Shown here piece after piece: positions 7,749 through 15,858 of a DNA stretch of 19,537 nucleotides. Position 1 is the first letter of the stretch. Every line of letters begins with the position of its first letter. The DNA is taken from assembly GCA_039026555.1 (NCBI GenBank), contig JBCCMB010000045.1, positions 1-19,537 on the forward strand. The letters run 5' to 3'. Below the pieces are notes generated by a model that saw nothing but the letters and a program-made list of their open reading frames with translations, did not search any database and had not been told where the DNA came from. The stretch comes from JBCCMB01 sp039026555. GTDB lineage: Bacteria; Pseudomonadota; Alphaproteobacteria; Caulobacterales; Hyphomonadaceae. The translations under genes and the position numbers were made by a program.

Positions 7749-9281
7749 ATGGACATCCGCGCCGCTGAAATTTCGGACATCCTCAAAGCCCAGATCAAGA
7801 ATTTTGGGGCGGAGGCTCAAGTCTCCGACGTCGGTCAAGTACTTTCCGTGGGCGACGGTATCGCCCGCATTTACGGTTTGGACAACGTCCAGGCCGGCGA
7901 AATGGTGTCTTTTGAAAACGGTGCAAAGGGCATGGCCCTGAACCTTGAAAGCGACAATGTCGGCGTCGTCATCTTCGGCGACGACCGCGGCGTCAAGGAA
8001 GGCGACACGGTTAAGCGCTTGGAAGAGATTGTGGCCGCGCCTGTAGGTAAAGGTCTGCTCGGCCGCGTGGTCAACGCTTTGGGCGAGCCGATCGACGGCA
8101 AGGGCCCGATCGAAGACGTCGCCGAGCGCCGCCAGGTCGACGTGAAAGCGCCGGGTATTCTGCCGCGTAAATCCGTGCACGAACCGATGGCGACCGGTAT
8201 TAAGGCGATCGACACGCTGGTGCCTGTGGGCCGCGGCCAACGTGAATTGGTCATCGGCGACCGTCAGACAGGCAAAACCGCCATCTGCATCGACGCGATT
8301 TTGAACCAAAAAGCGATCAATGAGCGCGGCGATGAGAGCGAAAAGCTCTACTGCATCTATGTCGCTGTCGGTCAGAAGCGCTCCACGGTGGCGCAAGTTG
8401 TGAAGACGTTGGAAGAGCGCGGCGCGCTGGACTACACCATCGTCGTCTCGGCGACCGCGTCCGAGCCGGCGCCGCTGCAATACTTGGCGCCCTTTACCGC
8501 CTGCACCATGGGCGAGTATTTCCGCGACAACGGCATGCATGCGCTGATCATCTATGACGATCTCTCGAAGCAAGCCGTGGCCTATCGCCAAATGTCTCTA
8601 CTGCTCCGCCGTCCGCCGGGTCGTGAAGCTTATCCGGGCGATGTGTTCTATCTTCACTCGCGCCTGCTGGAACGGGCAGCCAAGCTGAATGAGGATAATG
8701 GCGCAGGCTCGCTGACCGCGCTGCCGATCATTGAGACGCAGGCGAACGACGTCTCCGCCTACATCCCGACCAATGTGATCTCCATTACGGATGGTCAAAT
8801 CTTCCTGGAAACGGATTTGTTTTATCAGGGTATTCGTCCGGCCGTGAATGTGGGTCTTTCGGTCTCTCGCGTGGGATCGTCCGCTCAGCTGAAAGCGACG
8901 AAGCAAGTCGCCGGCACGATGAAGTCGGATTTGGCGCAGTACCGCGAAATGGCGGCGTTCGCGAAATTCGGCTCCGATCTCGACGCCGCCACGCAGCGCC
9001 AGCTCAACCGCGGCGCGCGTCTGACGCAGCTCTTAAAACAGCCGCAATATTCGCCGCTGGCCATGGAAGAGCAGGTTGTCGTGATCTACGCCGGCACGCG
9101 CGGTTATCTCGACGATGTCGCGGAAGGCGATGTGAACCGCTATGAGGCCGAACTGCTCCGTTATGTTCACGCGAACCATGCGTCTTTGCTGACCGACATT
9201 CGCGAGCAGAAAAAGCTCACCGACGACATAGAAAGCGCGATCAAATCCGCGCTCGAAGCCTTCGGAAAATCGTTCGAATAG
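7749..9281 (+). CDS. atpA: ATP synthase F1, alpha subunit
   Basis: Alpha forms the non-catalytic nucleotide sites of the alpha3-beta3 head. The 510 residues are of standard length. Visible are the N-terminal crown domain ('VLSVGDGIARIYGLDNVQAGEMVSF'), the P-loop GDRQTGKT at 170-177 with Lys176, the 'IIYDDLSKQAVAYRQMSLLLRRPPGREAYPGDVFYLHSRLLERAAK' core, and 'PAVNVGLSVSRVGSSAQ' with the arginine that reaches into the beta catalytic site. The C-terminus ends in the usual helical domain. Unusually, the next gene is not atpG: two small membrane-protein genes come between. Confidence 0.98.
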   Translation: MDIRAAEISDILKAQIKNFGAEAQVSDVGQVLSVGDGIARIYGLDNVQAGEMVSFENGAKGMALNLESDNVGVVIFGDDRGVKEGDTVKRLEEIVAAPVGKGLLGRVVNALGEPIDGKGPIEDVAERRQVDVKAPGILPRKSVHEPMATGIKAIDTLVPVGRGQRELVIGDRQTGKTAICIDAILNQKAINERGDESEKLYCIYVAVGQKRSTVAQVVKTLEERGALDYTIVVSATASEPAPLQYLAPFTACTMGEYFRDNGMHALIIYDDLSKQAVAYRQMSLLLRRPPGREAYPGDVFYLHSRLLERAAKLNEDNGAGSLTALPIIETQANDVSAYIPTNVISITDGQIFLETDLFYQGIRPAVNVGLSVSRVGSSAQLKATKQVAGTMKSDLAQYREMAAFAKFGSDLDAATQRQLNRGARLTQLLKQPQYSPLAMEEQVVVIYAGTRGYLDDVAEGDVNRYEAELLRYVHANHASLLTDIREQKKLTDDIESAIKSALEAFGKSFE

Positions 9282-9308
9282 TCAGAAAGCTCAGACCGTC
9301 ACGACGCT

Positions 9309-9677
9309 ATGGCTAAAGAAGTCCGCATTGTCTCCGATAGGGAATTGGCGAGCCGCGAAAGAGGTCTCGGCCAGATCATTTATTCGCTGCCTTTGTTAGG
9401 TCTCGGCGTTTATGCGGGTTTTGTTGCGGCCGAAACTCTTGGGCATCCGGTGTTCGGCATAATCGCCGGGCTGGCGGTCGCCATCGGTCTGATCTGGCTT
9501 GTTTGGTCTGTCAAAATCGTCAAATGGATTTATTCCGCAGTGATGGTTTTTGGGTTTGCGTTTTTCGGATTTGGGATCGTTTACACCCAAACCGGTCAAG
9601 ACCCGATTTGGGGCGGTCTCGGCGCCGTGTTCGGCCTTATGATCGGCGGCTTGTTCTACGTGATGGGCGAGGCGTAG
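9309..9677 (+). CDS. Small four-helix membrane protein of unknown function, inside the atp operon
   Basis: This 122-residue protein is not recognised. It has a short charged N-terminus ('MAKEVRIVSDRELASRERGL') and then four likely membrane helices at about 21-41, 47-66, 70-92 and 99-119, rich in Gly, Phe and Val. There is no signal peptide or catalytic motif. It starts 27 bases after atpA on the same strand and base use is like that of its neighbours, so it is probably translated from the atp mRNA. It shows no resemblance that I can see to AtpI, AtpZ or the a, b or c subunits. A link to ATP synthase assembly is only a guess from position. Confidence 0.75.
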   Translation: MAKEVRIVSDRELASRERGLGQIIYSLPLLGLGVYAGFVAAETLGHPVFGIIAGLAVAIGLIWLVWSVKIVKWIYSAVMVFGFAFFGFGIVYTQTGQDPIWGGLGAVFGLMIGGLFYVMGEA

Positions 9678-9681
9678 CGTG

Positions 9682-9744
9682 ATGGCCAAGCTCACCTTCA
9701 ATTGTGTCGGAGATCCAGCAATGCACCAAGGAGTGCGGCGCTAG
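9682..9744 (+). CDS. Possible 20-codon small ORF ending directly at the next start (TAG|ATG)
   Basis: An ATG at 9682, four bases after the previous stop, opens a 20-codon frame reading MAKLTFNCVGDPAMHQGVRR whose TAG is immediately followed by the ATG of the next gene. Such an abutting pair can couple translation. The ribosome site for the next gene (AAGGAG, 9727-9732) lies inside this frame. There is no strong ribosome site for the small frame itself, and 60 bases are easily open by chance. It could equally be plain spacer. Confidence 0.25.
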   Translation: MAKLTFNCVGDPAMHQGVRR

Positions 9745-10167
9745 ATGGCTCAGAGTTTTGAGAATGGCCGTACTGTTGTTGCGAATGGCGCTGTTCGGGT
9801 CGACGGCGAAAGCATACAGGTCGGCAGCATTACATCGGTGCGCAATCAGCCGGACGCTCCCGCGTTTAAGCTTGTCGCAACGGCGTTGCTTATCCTTTTT
9901 GCGGCGGTGTCTTTGATGGCTATTTTGGCCTTGCCCGGCGCCGTTACCGGCGGGATAGCCCCCAAGCTCCTCGCCGTCGGGATTTTTGTCCTTGCGCCGA
10001 TCGCGTTGGTCGCCGGTCTCTGGAATCTTCCGATCGGCAAGGCTAAGCATATGGTCAGCGCGACGCTTTCGGACGGGCGAACGATAAAGCTGACGAGATT
10101 TAAGATATCCGCCGGTGAAGCGGCCAGTCTCACACAGGCCGTGGAACGAGAGATTGCTAGGAAATAG
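9745..10167 (+). CDS. Two-helix membrane protein, DUF6232-like, inside the atp operon
   Basis: This 140-residue protein starts with a short beta-rich segment ('VVANGAVRVDGESIQVGSITSVRNQ'), has two likely membrane helices at about 41-64 and 72-93, and ends with a soluble part 'VSATLSDGRTIKLTRFKISAGEAASLTQAVEREI'. That layout resembles the DUF6232 family of small membrane proteins, whose function is unknown to me; the family match is from pattern only. AAGGAG 12 bases upstream supports the start. It ends seven bases before atpG, so it is very likely cotranscribed with the ATP synthase genes. A role in the enzyme is not shown. Confidence 0.75.
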   Translation: MAQSFENGRTVVANGAVRVDGESIQVGSITSVRNQPDAPAFKLVATALLILFAAVSLMAILALPGAVTGGIAPKLLAVGIFVLAPIALVAGLWNLPIGKAKHMVSATLSDGRTIKLTRFKISAGEAASLTQAVEREIARK

Positions 10168-10174
10168 GTGAGCC

Positions 10175-11056
10175 ATGCCGTCGCTTAAGGATCTTCGCGC
10201 ACGCATTGGAAGCGTGAAGTCCACTCAGAAAATCACCAAGGCCATGCAGATGGTGGCGGCCGCTAAGCTGAAGCGGGCGCAGGAAGCGGCGGAAGCGTCG
10301 CGTCCCTATGCGGTGCGCATGGCGTCGGTGATCGGCAATTTGGCTGGATCCATGGGCGAAGGCGAGGGTGGGCCCAAACTGCTCGCGGGTACCGGATCCG
10401 ACGCCACGCATCTTGTTGTGGTGCTGACGTCTGAGCGCGGCTTGTGCGGCGGCTTTAACGCGAACGTCGTCAAGAAAGCGCGCTTGAAAATCCAAGAGCT
10501 GCTCGCCGACGGCAAAGACGTGAAGCTTATCACCATCGGCAAAAAGGGCGCGGATGCGCTCAAGCGCGATATGGGCGACAAGATTGTTGAGCATATCGAC
10601 CTGCGCGGTGAAAAGGATGTCGGCGCGGCCGTCGCCCTTCGGATCGGCAAGAATCTGACCGATCGTTTTGACGCTGGCGAGTTCGACGTGTGCTGGCTGG
10701 TCTATGCCGAGTTCAAAAACGTGCTTACCCAAACGCCGGTCGCGCAACAGCTCATCCCCGCTGTCGCGCCGGAAGATGCGCCGGCGGCCGATTTGGCGGG
10801 CGCGCAATACATTTACGAACCGGGCGAAGCGGACATTCTCGAAACCCTGCTGCCGCGCTACATCAATACGCAAGTGTTGTCTTCGCTGTTGGAAAGCGCG
10901 GCGGGCGAGCAAGGCGCGCGCATGACGGCTATTGACAACGCCACGCGCAACGCCGGCGACCTCATCAAATCCTTGAACCTGACCTACAACCGTGCGCGTC
11001 AGGCTCAAATCACCAAAGAACTCATCGAAATCATCTCCGGCGCGGAAGCGCTGTAA
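10175..11056 (+). CDS. atpG: ATP synthase F1, gamma subunit
   Basis: Gamma is the central rotating shaft that links the c-ring to the catalytic head. The 293 residues fit the family. Both coiled-coil ends are clear: N-terminal 'SLKDLRARIGSVKSTQKITKAMQMVAAAKLKRAQ' region and C-terminal 'ARMTAIDNATRNAGDLI...LTYNRARQAQITKELIEIISGAEAL'. The middle has the conserved 'TSERGLCGGFNANV'. GGTGAG precedes the ATG. It follows the DUF6232-like gene by seven bases and precedes atpD by 21. Confidence 0.98.
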   Translation: MPSLKDLRARIGSVKSTQKITKAMQMVAAAKLKRAQEAAEASRPYAVRMASVIGNLAGSMGEGEGGPKLLAGTGSDATHLVVVLTSERGLCGGFNANVVKKARLKIQELLADGKDVKLITIGKKGADALKRDMGDKIVEHIDLRGEKDVGAAVALRIGKNLTDRFDAGEFDVCWLVYAEFKNVLTQTPVAQQLIPAVAPEDAPAADLAGAQYIYEPGEADILETLLPRYINTQVLSSLLESAAGEQGARMTAIDNATRNAGDLIKSLNLTYNRARQAQITKELIEIISGAEAL

Positions 11057-11077
11057 AGAACGACCGGGAGCAAAATC

Positions 11078-12505
<1,428 letters not shown>

Positions 12506-12529
12506 TTTAGAAGTCCAGGAGACGGGCGT

Positions 12530-12925
12530 ATGGCCGACAAACTCCATTTCTCTTTGGTGTCGCCGGAGCGCGAATTGTTTTCCGGCGAGGTGGACCATGT
12601 CGTAGCCCCTGGGACGGACGGCGAGTTTGGCGTGCTGCCGCTGCACGCCCCCTTTATGTCCACCCTAAAGCCCGGCGCGGTTCGCGTGCTGAATGAGGGC
12701 GACGAGCAGAAAATATTCGTGCGCGGCGGTTTTGCTGACGTCACGCCGGAAGGTCTCACCATTTTGGCGGAAGAAGCGATCAACCTCGCCGACGTCGACA
12801 GCGCTGCTATCGCGCAGGACTTAAGCGACGCTCGCGAGGATCTGAAAGATGCGCCCGATGATGCGCACCGCGCGGCCGCCGAAGAGCGAATTCTTTACTT
12901 GGAGACGTTGCAAGCGGCGCTCTAA
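12530..12925 (+). CDS. atpC: ATP synthase F1, epsilon subunit
   Basis: Epsilon sits at the foot of gamma, contacts the c-ring and can restrain ATP hydrolysis. The 131-residue protein has the N-terminal beta sandwich ('LHFSLVSPERELFSGEVDHVVAPGTDGEFGVLPLHAPFM') and a C-terminal helical hairpin ending 'AAAEERILYLETLQAAL'. AGGAG precedes the start at a good distance. It closes the F1 set, though the next gene follows by only 26 bases and may share the transcript. Confidence 0.97.
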   Translation: MADKLHFSLVSPERELFSGEVDHVVAPGTDGEFGVLPLHAPFMSTLKPGAVRVLNEGDEQKIFVRGGFADVTPEGLTILAEEAINLADVDSAAIAQDLSDAREDLKDAPDDAHRAAAEERILYLETLQAAL

Positions 12926-12951
12926 GCAACAAGAAATTTAAGGCGCGCGCC

Positions 12952-13212
12952 ATGCCGTTATCCCTAACGGGTCCCGATATCATCGGATATGTCGGCGTCG
13001 CGATGATTTTGACCGCCTACGCTTTGGCGCAGTTTGAACGCTTAAGCCCAGCCGGTCTCATCTATCCGATCCTCAATAGCTGTGGGGCGGCGGCCGTTCT
13101 CGTCTCGCTCTATTTTTCGCCGAATTGGCCGTCCATCGTGATTGAGGTCGCATGGCTGACGATCGGGGTTTCAGGGTTAATTCGCTGGGCTCTGAAAGCG
13201 CGCAAACATTAA
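12952..13212 (+). CDS. CBU_0592-type small membrane protein
   Basis: The 86-residue protein has three likely membrane helices and the pattern of the CBU_0592 family: 'DIIGYVGVAMILTAYALAQ', 'GLIYPILNSCGAAAVLVSLYFSPNWPSIVIEVAWLTIGVSGLI'. The conserved Tyr-Ala-Leu, Leu-Asn, Ser-Leu and Glu-x-x-Trp positions are all present. The function of the family is not established. It lies 26 bases after atpC and may be a late member of that transcript, which by itself does not link it to ATP synthase. Confidence 0.8.
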   Translation: MPLSLTGPDIIGYVGVAMILTAYALAQFERLSPAGLIYPILNSCGAAAVLVSLYFSPNWPSIVIEVAWLTIGVSGLIRWALKARKH

Positions 13213-13318
13213 ATTCGGTCCGATGAATTCGCCGGTTCGCGGCCCATTTTTAATTCACACCTTCGCGCCACACTCATTCCCAACCTACTCTATCCAGAGC
13301 CGATTTGGGGACGTATCC

Positions 13319-13867
13319 ATGATCCGCACGCTTCTCGCCGCTTCGCTGTTTTGTTCGTTGGCGGGCGCCGGCCACGCCATGTCTGCGCGCAACGGTTCTG
13401 GCGCTAAGGATGCTTCGCCCATGTCGGCTGTCGCCGCGTCCAGCGTGCTATCCTCCGTTTGCGAGGCCGCGGCGTCTGCCGGAAAATCGCCGGCGCAGCA
13501 AGCCGGCGCGCTCGGGCTGAAATCAGTCGGCGCATCGCCGGAGTTAGCTTGGGCGCTCGCCAAGGACGCGCGTGTTTGGAGCGTGCAGACGCGCGACAGC
13601 GACGTCTTGCTCTACGCCTACGGACCCGATGGCGCAAAATGCGGCGTGATTGTCGGTCGTCCTATCCCCGGCGCTGTGGCCGAGATCGTGTTGCGCGACC
13701 TCGGCGCGATTGGCGGCTATGCAAAGGTCGACGCATCGACCATGCCGGGCGATGTGACGTTCACCCGTGTCTTTTCCGAAACAAGCGGCCGTTATGTCGA
13801 TGTTTTGGAATATCCGGCCCGCGCGCGCGCACCTGGCGTGTTGAAGTTAGAATTGCTCGTCAACTAA
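13319..13867 (+). CDS. Secreted protein of unknown function
   Basis: The 182-residue protein begins with a signal peptide ('MIRTLLAASLFCSLAGAGHAM', cleavage likely after about residue 20). An in-frame ATG 96 bases upstream would place the signal peptide inside the protein; ATG 13319 is preferred because it has GGGGA upstream and gives a proper leader. The mature part has 'SVCEAAASAGKSPAQQ', then a beta-rich stretch 'WALAKDARVWSVQTRDSDVLLYAYGPDGAKCGVIV', with two cysteines that could pair. The pattern slightly resembles the NMCC_0638 group of small periplasmic proteins, but I would not assign it. It stands alone between the atp cluster and the lyase gene. Confidence 0.75.
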   Translation: MIRTLLAASLFCSLAGAGHAMSARNGSGAKDASPMSAVAASSVLSSVCEAAASAGKSPAQQAGALGLKSVGASPELAWALAKDARVWSVQTRDSDVLLYAYGPDGAKCGVIVGRPIPGAVAEIVLRDLGAIGGYAKVDASTMPGDVTFTRVFSETSGRYVDVLEYPARARAPGVLKLELLVN

Positions 13868-13943
13868 ATTCCATTGTGCGCAATCGCGCCTTTGAATTCT
13901 TCTGCCGGATACGCCAAATTGCGCCAAGCGGAGGATAAGGGAC

Positions 13944-14846
13944 ATGGTGCGGTCAATAGAAATAGTAGAAGTCGGCGCGCGGGACGGCCTGCAAAACGAG
14001 GCGCAGATCGTCGAAACGAAAGACAAGATCGAATTGATCATGCGCGCCATCGGCGCGGGCGCCAAAAAGCTGGAAGTCGCCTCCTTCGTTCACCCCAAAC
14101 GCGTGCCGCAGATGGCGGACGCCGAAGCTGTGGTTGAGGGATTGCCGGATGGCGCGGCGGAGTATGTCGGCCTCGCGCTAAACATGCGCGGCGCCCAGCG
14201 CGCGCTGGAGACGAAAGTTGATGAGATCGGATGTGTCGCTATCACGACCGACAGCTTCGCCACACGCAATCAGGGCCAGACTAGCGATGAAAGCGTGGAT
14301 GAGTGCAAACGCATAATTCGCTTTGTGCATGAGCAGGGTCGACGCGCGAACGTGACGATTTCAACCTCTTGGGGCTGCCCGTTCGAGGGCGAAGTGGAGC
14401 CCGAGCGCGTCGTCGAGATGGCGACCTCCTTAGCCGAAGCCGGGCCGGTGCAAATCGCCATCGCCGATACGATCGGCGTCGCCGACCCCTGGCGCGTCAA
14501 GGATATGTTTGAACGTCTCCGCGACGCCTTGCCTCAAGTGTCCTTCCGCGCGCATTTTCACAACACGCGCAATACCGGCATCGCGAATGCGTTCGCAGCG
14601 GTGCAGGCGGGCGTGGATACTTTGGATGCAAGCTTGGGCGGTTTGGGCGGCTGCCCGTTTGCGCCGAATGCAACGGGCAATATTCCGACCGAAGATTTGA
14701 TCTACATGCTCAATCGCGGCGGTATTGAAACGGGCTGGTCCGCGAAGGGCGTCGCCGAGGCGGCCGCTTGGGTGGATACACTCATCGGCGATACGCCCGG
14801 CATGTTGGCCAAGGCGGGCGTTTTTCCAGATATCGTGGCGGCGTAA
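13944..14846 (+). CDS. Hydroxymethylglutaryl-CoA lyase (HMGL family)
   Basis: HMG-CoA lyase splits 3-hydroxy-3-methylglutaryl-CoA into acetyl-CoA and acetoacetate, the last step of leucine degradation. The 300-residue TIM-barrel protein has 'EVGARDGLQNE' (metal and catalytic Arg/Asp), 'EVASFVHPKRVPQMADA', 'HFHNTRNTGIANAFAA' with the metal-binding His pair, and the signature 'GGLGGCPFAPNATGN' with catalytic Cys237. GGAGG lies upstream of the start. No other leucine-degradation gene is adjacent, so a different acyl-CoA substrate such as a related citramalyl-type compound is possible. Short inverted copies GCGCAAT (13878-13884) and ATTGCGC (13918-13924) lie upstream; their meaning is unknown. 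Confidence 0.9.
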   Translation: MVRSIEIVEVGARDGLQNEAQIVETKDKIELIMRAIGAGAKKLEVASFVHPKRVPQMADAEAVVEGLPDGAAEYVGLALNMRGAQRALETKVDEIGCVAITTDSFATRNQGQTSDESVDECKRIIRFVHEQGRRANVTISTSWGCPFEGEVEPERVVEMATSLAEAGPVQIAIADTIGVADPWRVKDMFERLRDALPQVSFRAHFHNTRNTGIANAFAAVQAGVDTLDASLGGLGGCPFAPNATGNIPTEDLIYMLNRGGIETGWSAKGVAEAAAWVDTLIGDTPGMLAKAGVFPDIVAA

Positions 14847-14900
14847 ACCCGTTGCGCGCATCGCGGTCTGAAACCTGTCCAAATATTGAGTATTCGCCGG

Positions 14901-14938
14901 TCGTCCATGTGATAATTTTTCGCGGGGCGACTGGACGA
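14901..14938. promoter_or_regulatory. Inverted repeat before the lrp-type gene, possible autoregulatory operator
   Basis: TCGTCCA (14901-14907) and TGGACGA (14932-14938) are perfect inverted copies, 24 bases apart, with an AT-rich centre (GATAATTTTT). The second arm ends 10 bases before the start codon. Lrp/AsnC regulators often bind their own promoters, so this could be an operator; a transcript hairpin is the alternative. Confidence 0.35.
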
Positions 14939-14948
14939 TGAGAACAAT

Positions 14949-15413
14949 ATGGACGGCGTCGATCGACGAATTTTAAAAGCCCTGCAAGAAGACGCCTCTG
15001 GTTCGGTCGCGGAGATCGCCGAACGGGCCGGCGTCTCGCAGACGCCCTGCTGGCGGCGCATCAAGCGCTTGGAGCAAACCGGCCACATTCAGCGCCGGGT
15101 CGCCTTGCTGGACAAGGATCAGCTCAATCTGGGGCTCACGGCGTTTGTTCAAATCCGTCTGGCGTCGCATGAGGGCAAATGGATGGAGGCCTTCGCCGCC
15201 GGCGTGCGCAAAATTCCAGAGATTGTTGAGCTGCATCATATGAGCGGCGACGCGGATTTCATGCTCAAAATCGTCACATCAAACATGGCCGCTTATCGCG
15301 AGATTTATAAGAAACTGATGAAGTTGGCTGATCTATCAGCGGTGTCGGCGAATTTTTCAATGTCGTGTTTGAAAGAGACGACACAGCTTCCGCTGACTTA
15401 CATCGCCGACTAA
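14949..15413 (+). CDS. Lrp/AsnC-family transcriptional regulator
   Basis: A DNA-binding regulator of the feast/famine family, usually responding to amino acids. The 154 residues show the N-terminal winged helix-turn-helix ('DRRILKALQEDASGSVAEIAERAGVSQTPCWRRIKRLEQTGHI'), a hinge strand 'RRVALLDKDQLNLGLTAFVQIRL', and the C-terminal RAM ligand domain ('VVELHHMSGDADFMLKIV'-type stretch, here 'EIVELHHMSGDADFMLKIV'). Length is typical. The ribosome site is weak. An inverted repeat upstream suggests autoregulation. Its target is not evident; the adjacent HMG-CoA lyase on the same strand is one candidate. Confidence 0.93.
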   Translation: MDGVDRRILKALQEDASGSVAEIAERAGVSQTPCWRRIKRLEQTGHIQRRVALLDKDQLNLGLTAFVQIRLASHEGKWMEAFAAGVRKIPEIVELHHMSGDADFMLKIVTSNMAAYREIYKKLMKLADLSAVSANFSMSCLKETTQLPLTYIAD

Positions 15414-15431
15414 AGAACAGCGGCGCGCAAC

Positions 15432-15473
15432 GAAAAGGCCGCCCCCTCAGGGACGGCCTCCGTGAGCCTTTTT
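15432..15473. terminator. Bidirectional terminator between lrp-type gene and the small minus-strand ORF
   Basis: A nine-pair stem (15436-15444 with 15451-15459, six-base loop) is flanked by T-runs on both strands: TTTTT at 15469-15473 on plus, and TTTT at 15435-15432 on minus. Read on the minus strand the stem is complete with one G-U pair; on plus the same position is an A-C mismatch. It can end the lrp-type transcript from one side and the small ORF transcript from the other. Confidence 0.7.
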
Positions 15474-15515
15474 CGACTCATGAACCTTTCACAAGCTTAG
15501 CTTGCGCGCGTTCGG

Positions 15516-15596
15516 TTAGCGGGCGGTCAGAGGCTGCTCCATAACACCCACACTCCGAACGGATCCATTCGCCGTTCCTAGGGTCTCACTCGACAT
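15516..15596 (-). CDS. 26-codon small ORF with an extreme Shine-Dalgarno sequence
   Basis: On the minus strand ATG at 15596-15594 opens 26 codons that begin MSSETLGTANGSVRS and end EQPLTAR before TAA. There is no membrane segment or signal peptide. The case for a real gene rests on its surroundings: the 17 bases directly before the ATG, AGAAAGGAGGTGATCCA, are complementary to the 3' end of 16S rRNA with the GGAGG core at ideal spacing (7 bases), and a terminator lies 57 bases after the stop. It lies in a 445-base gap between lrp and pyrF, transcribed away from pyrF. I do not recognise the peptide. It could be a small protein, a leader peptide, or part of a small RNA that binds the ribosome. 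Confidence 0.5.
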   Translation of the reverse strand: MSSETLGTANGSVRSVGVMEQPLTAR

Positions 15597-15613
15597 TGGA
15601 TCACCTCCTTTCT
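15597..15613 (-). promoter_or_regulatory. Ribosome binding site complementary to 17 bases of the 16S rRNA 3' end
   Basis: The minus-strand sequence AGAAAGGAGGTGATCCA is the exact complement of the usual bacterial 16S tail (TGGATCACCTCCTTTCT). Typical sites use 4-7 bases. Six of its bases (GATCCA) could pair with TGGATC in codons 10-12 of the ORF, which may partly mask it. Confidence 0.6.
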
Positions 15614-15858
15614 GCTGTTGATACAGGTCGCCCGCTTCCACGCGGACGTTTCAATTAAGCATGACCACGTCTCAATGGAAGGTGAACGCCCGACGAAGTT
15701 TGCAAATTAATAGGCACGCCTGATTTTAGGGCGTCGCGTCCTCCTAATCCGCCACATCGGCGTTCTAAGCAGCGTACATCCTTCCTGCGGACCCATGTCG
15801 GATCTCATGCTTGAGCCGGGAAGCTTGGCGGAAATTGATTGGCATTATAGGGCGGACC
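15614..15858 (-). other. Gene-free stretch between pyrF and the small ORF; possible structured leader
   Basis: About 245 bases follow the pyrF stop. On the minus strand a seven-pair hairpin with loop GTGGAA (15629-15648, one G-U pair) lies 15 bases before the strong ribosome site, and another small stem ACGCC/GGCGT with a nine-base loop is near 15735-15716. A TATAAT at about 15851-15846 just after pyrF could be a -10 element but no matching -35 hexamer was found. Nothing else could be recognised. Confidence 0.35.

Noticed and set aside
7596..8591. Long open frame antisense to atpH/atpA (331 codons)
   Set aside because: Shadow of atpA codon use; no recognisable domain.
15597..15613. Plus strand reads TGGATCACCTCCTTTCT, like the end of a 16S rRNA gene
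   Set aside because: The match stops after 17 bases; upstream sequence does not resemble the 16S 3' domain, and no ITS, tRNA or 23S follows. It is better read as the complement of a ribosome site on the minus strand.
15707..15757. 16-codon arginine-rich frame on the minus strand (MWRIRRTRRPKIRRAY)
   Set aside because: No ribosome site, and CGN/AGG-rich reading is expected by chance in GC-rich DNA; no terminator or antiterminator follows it.
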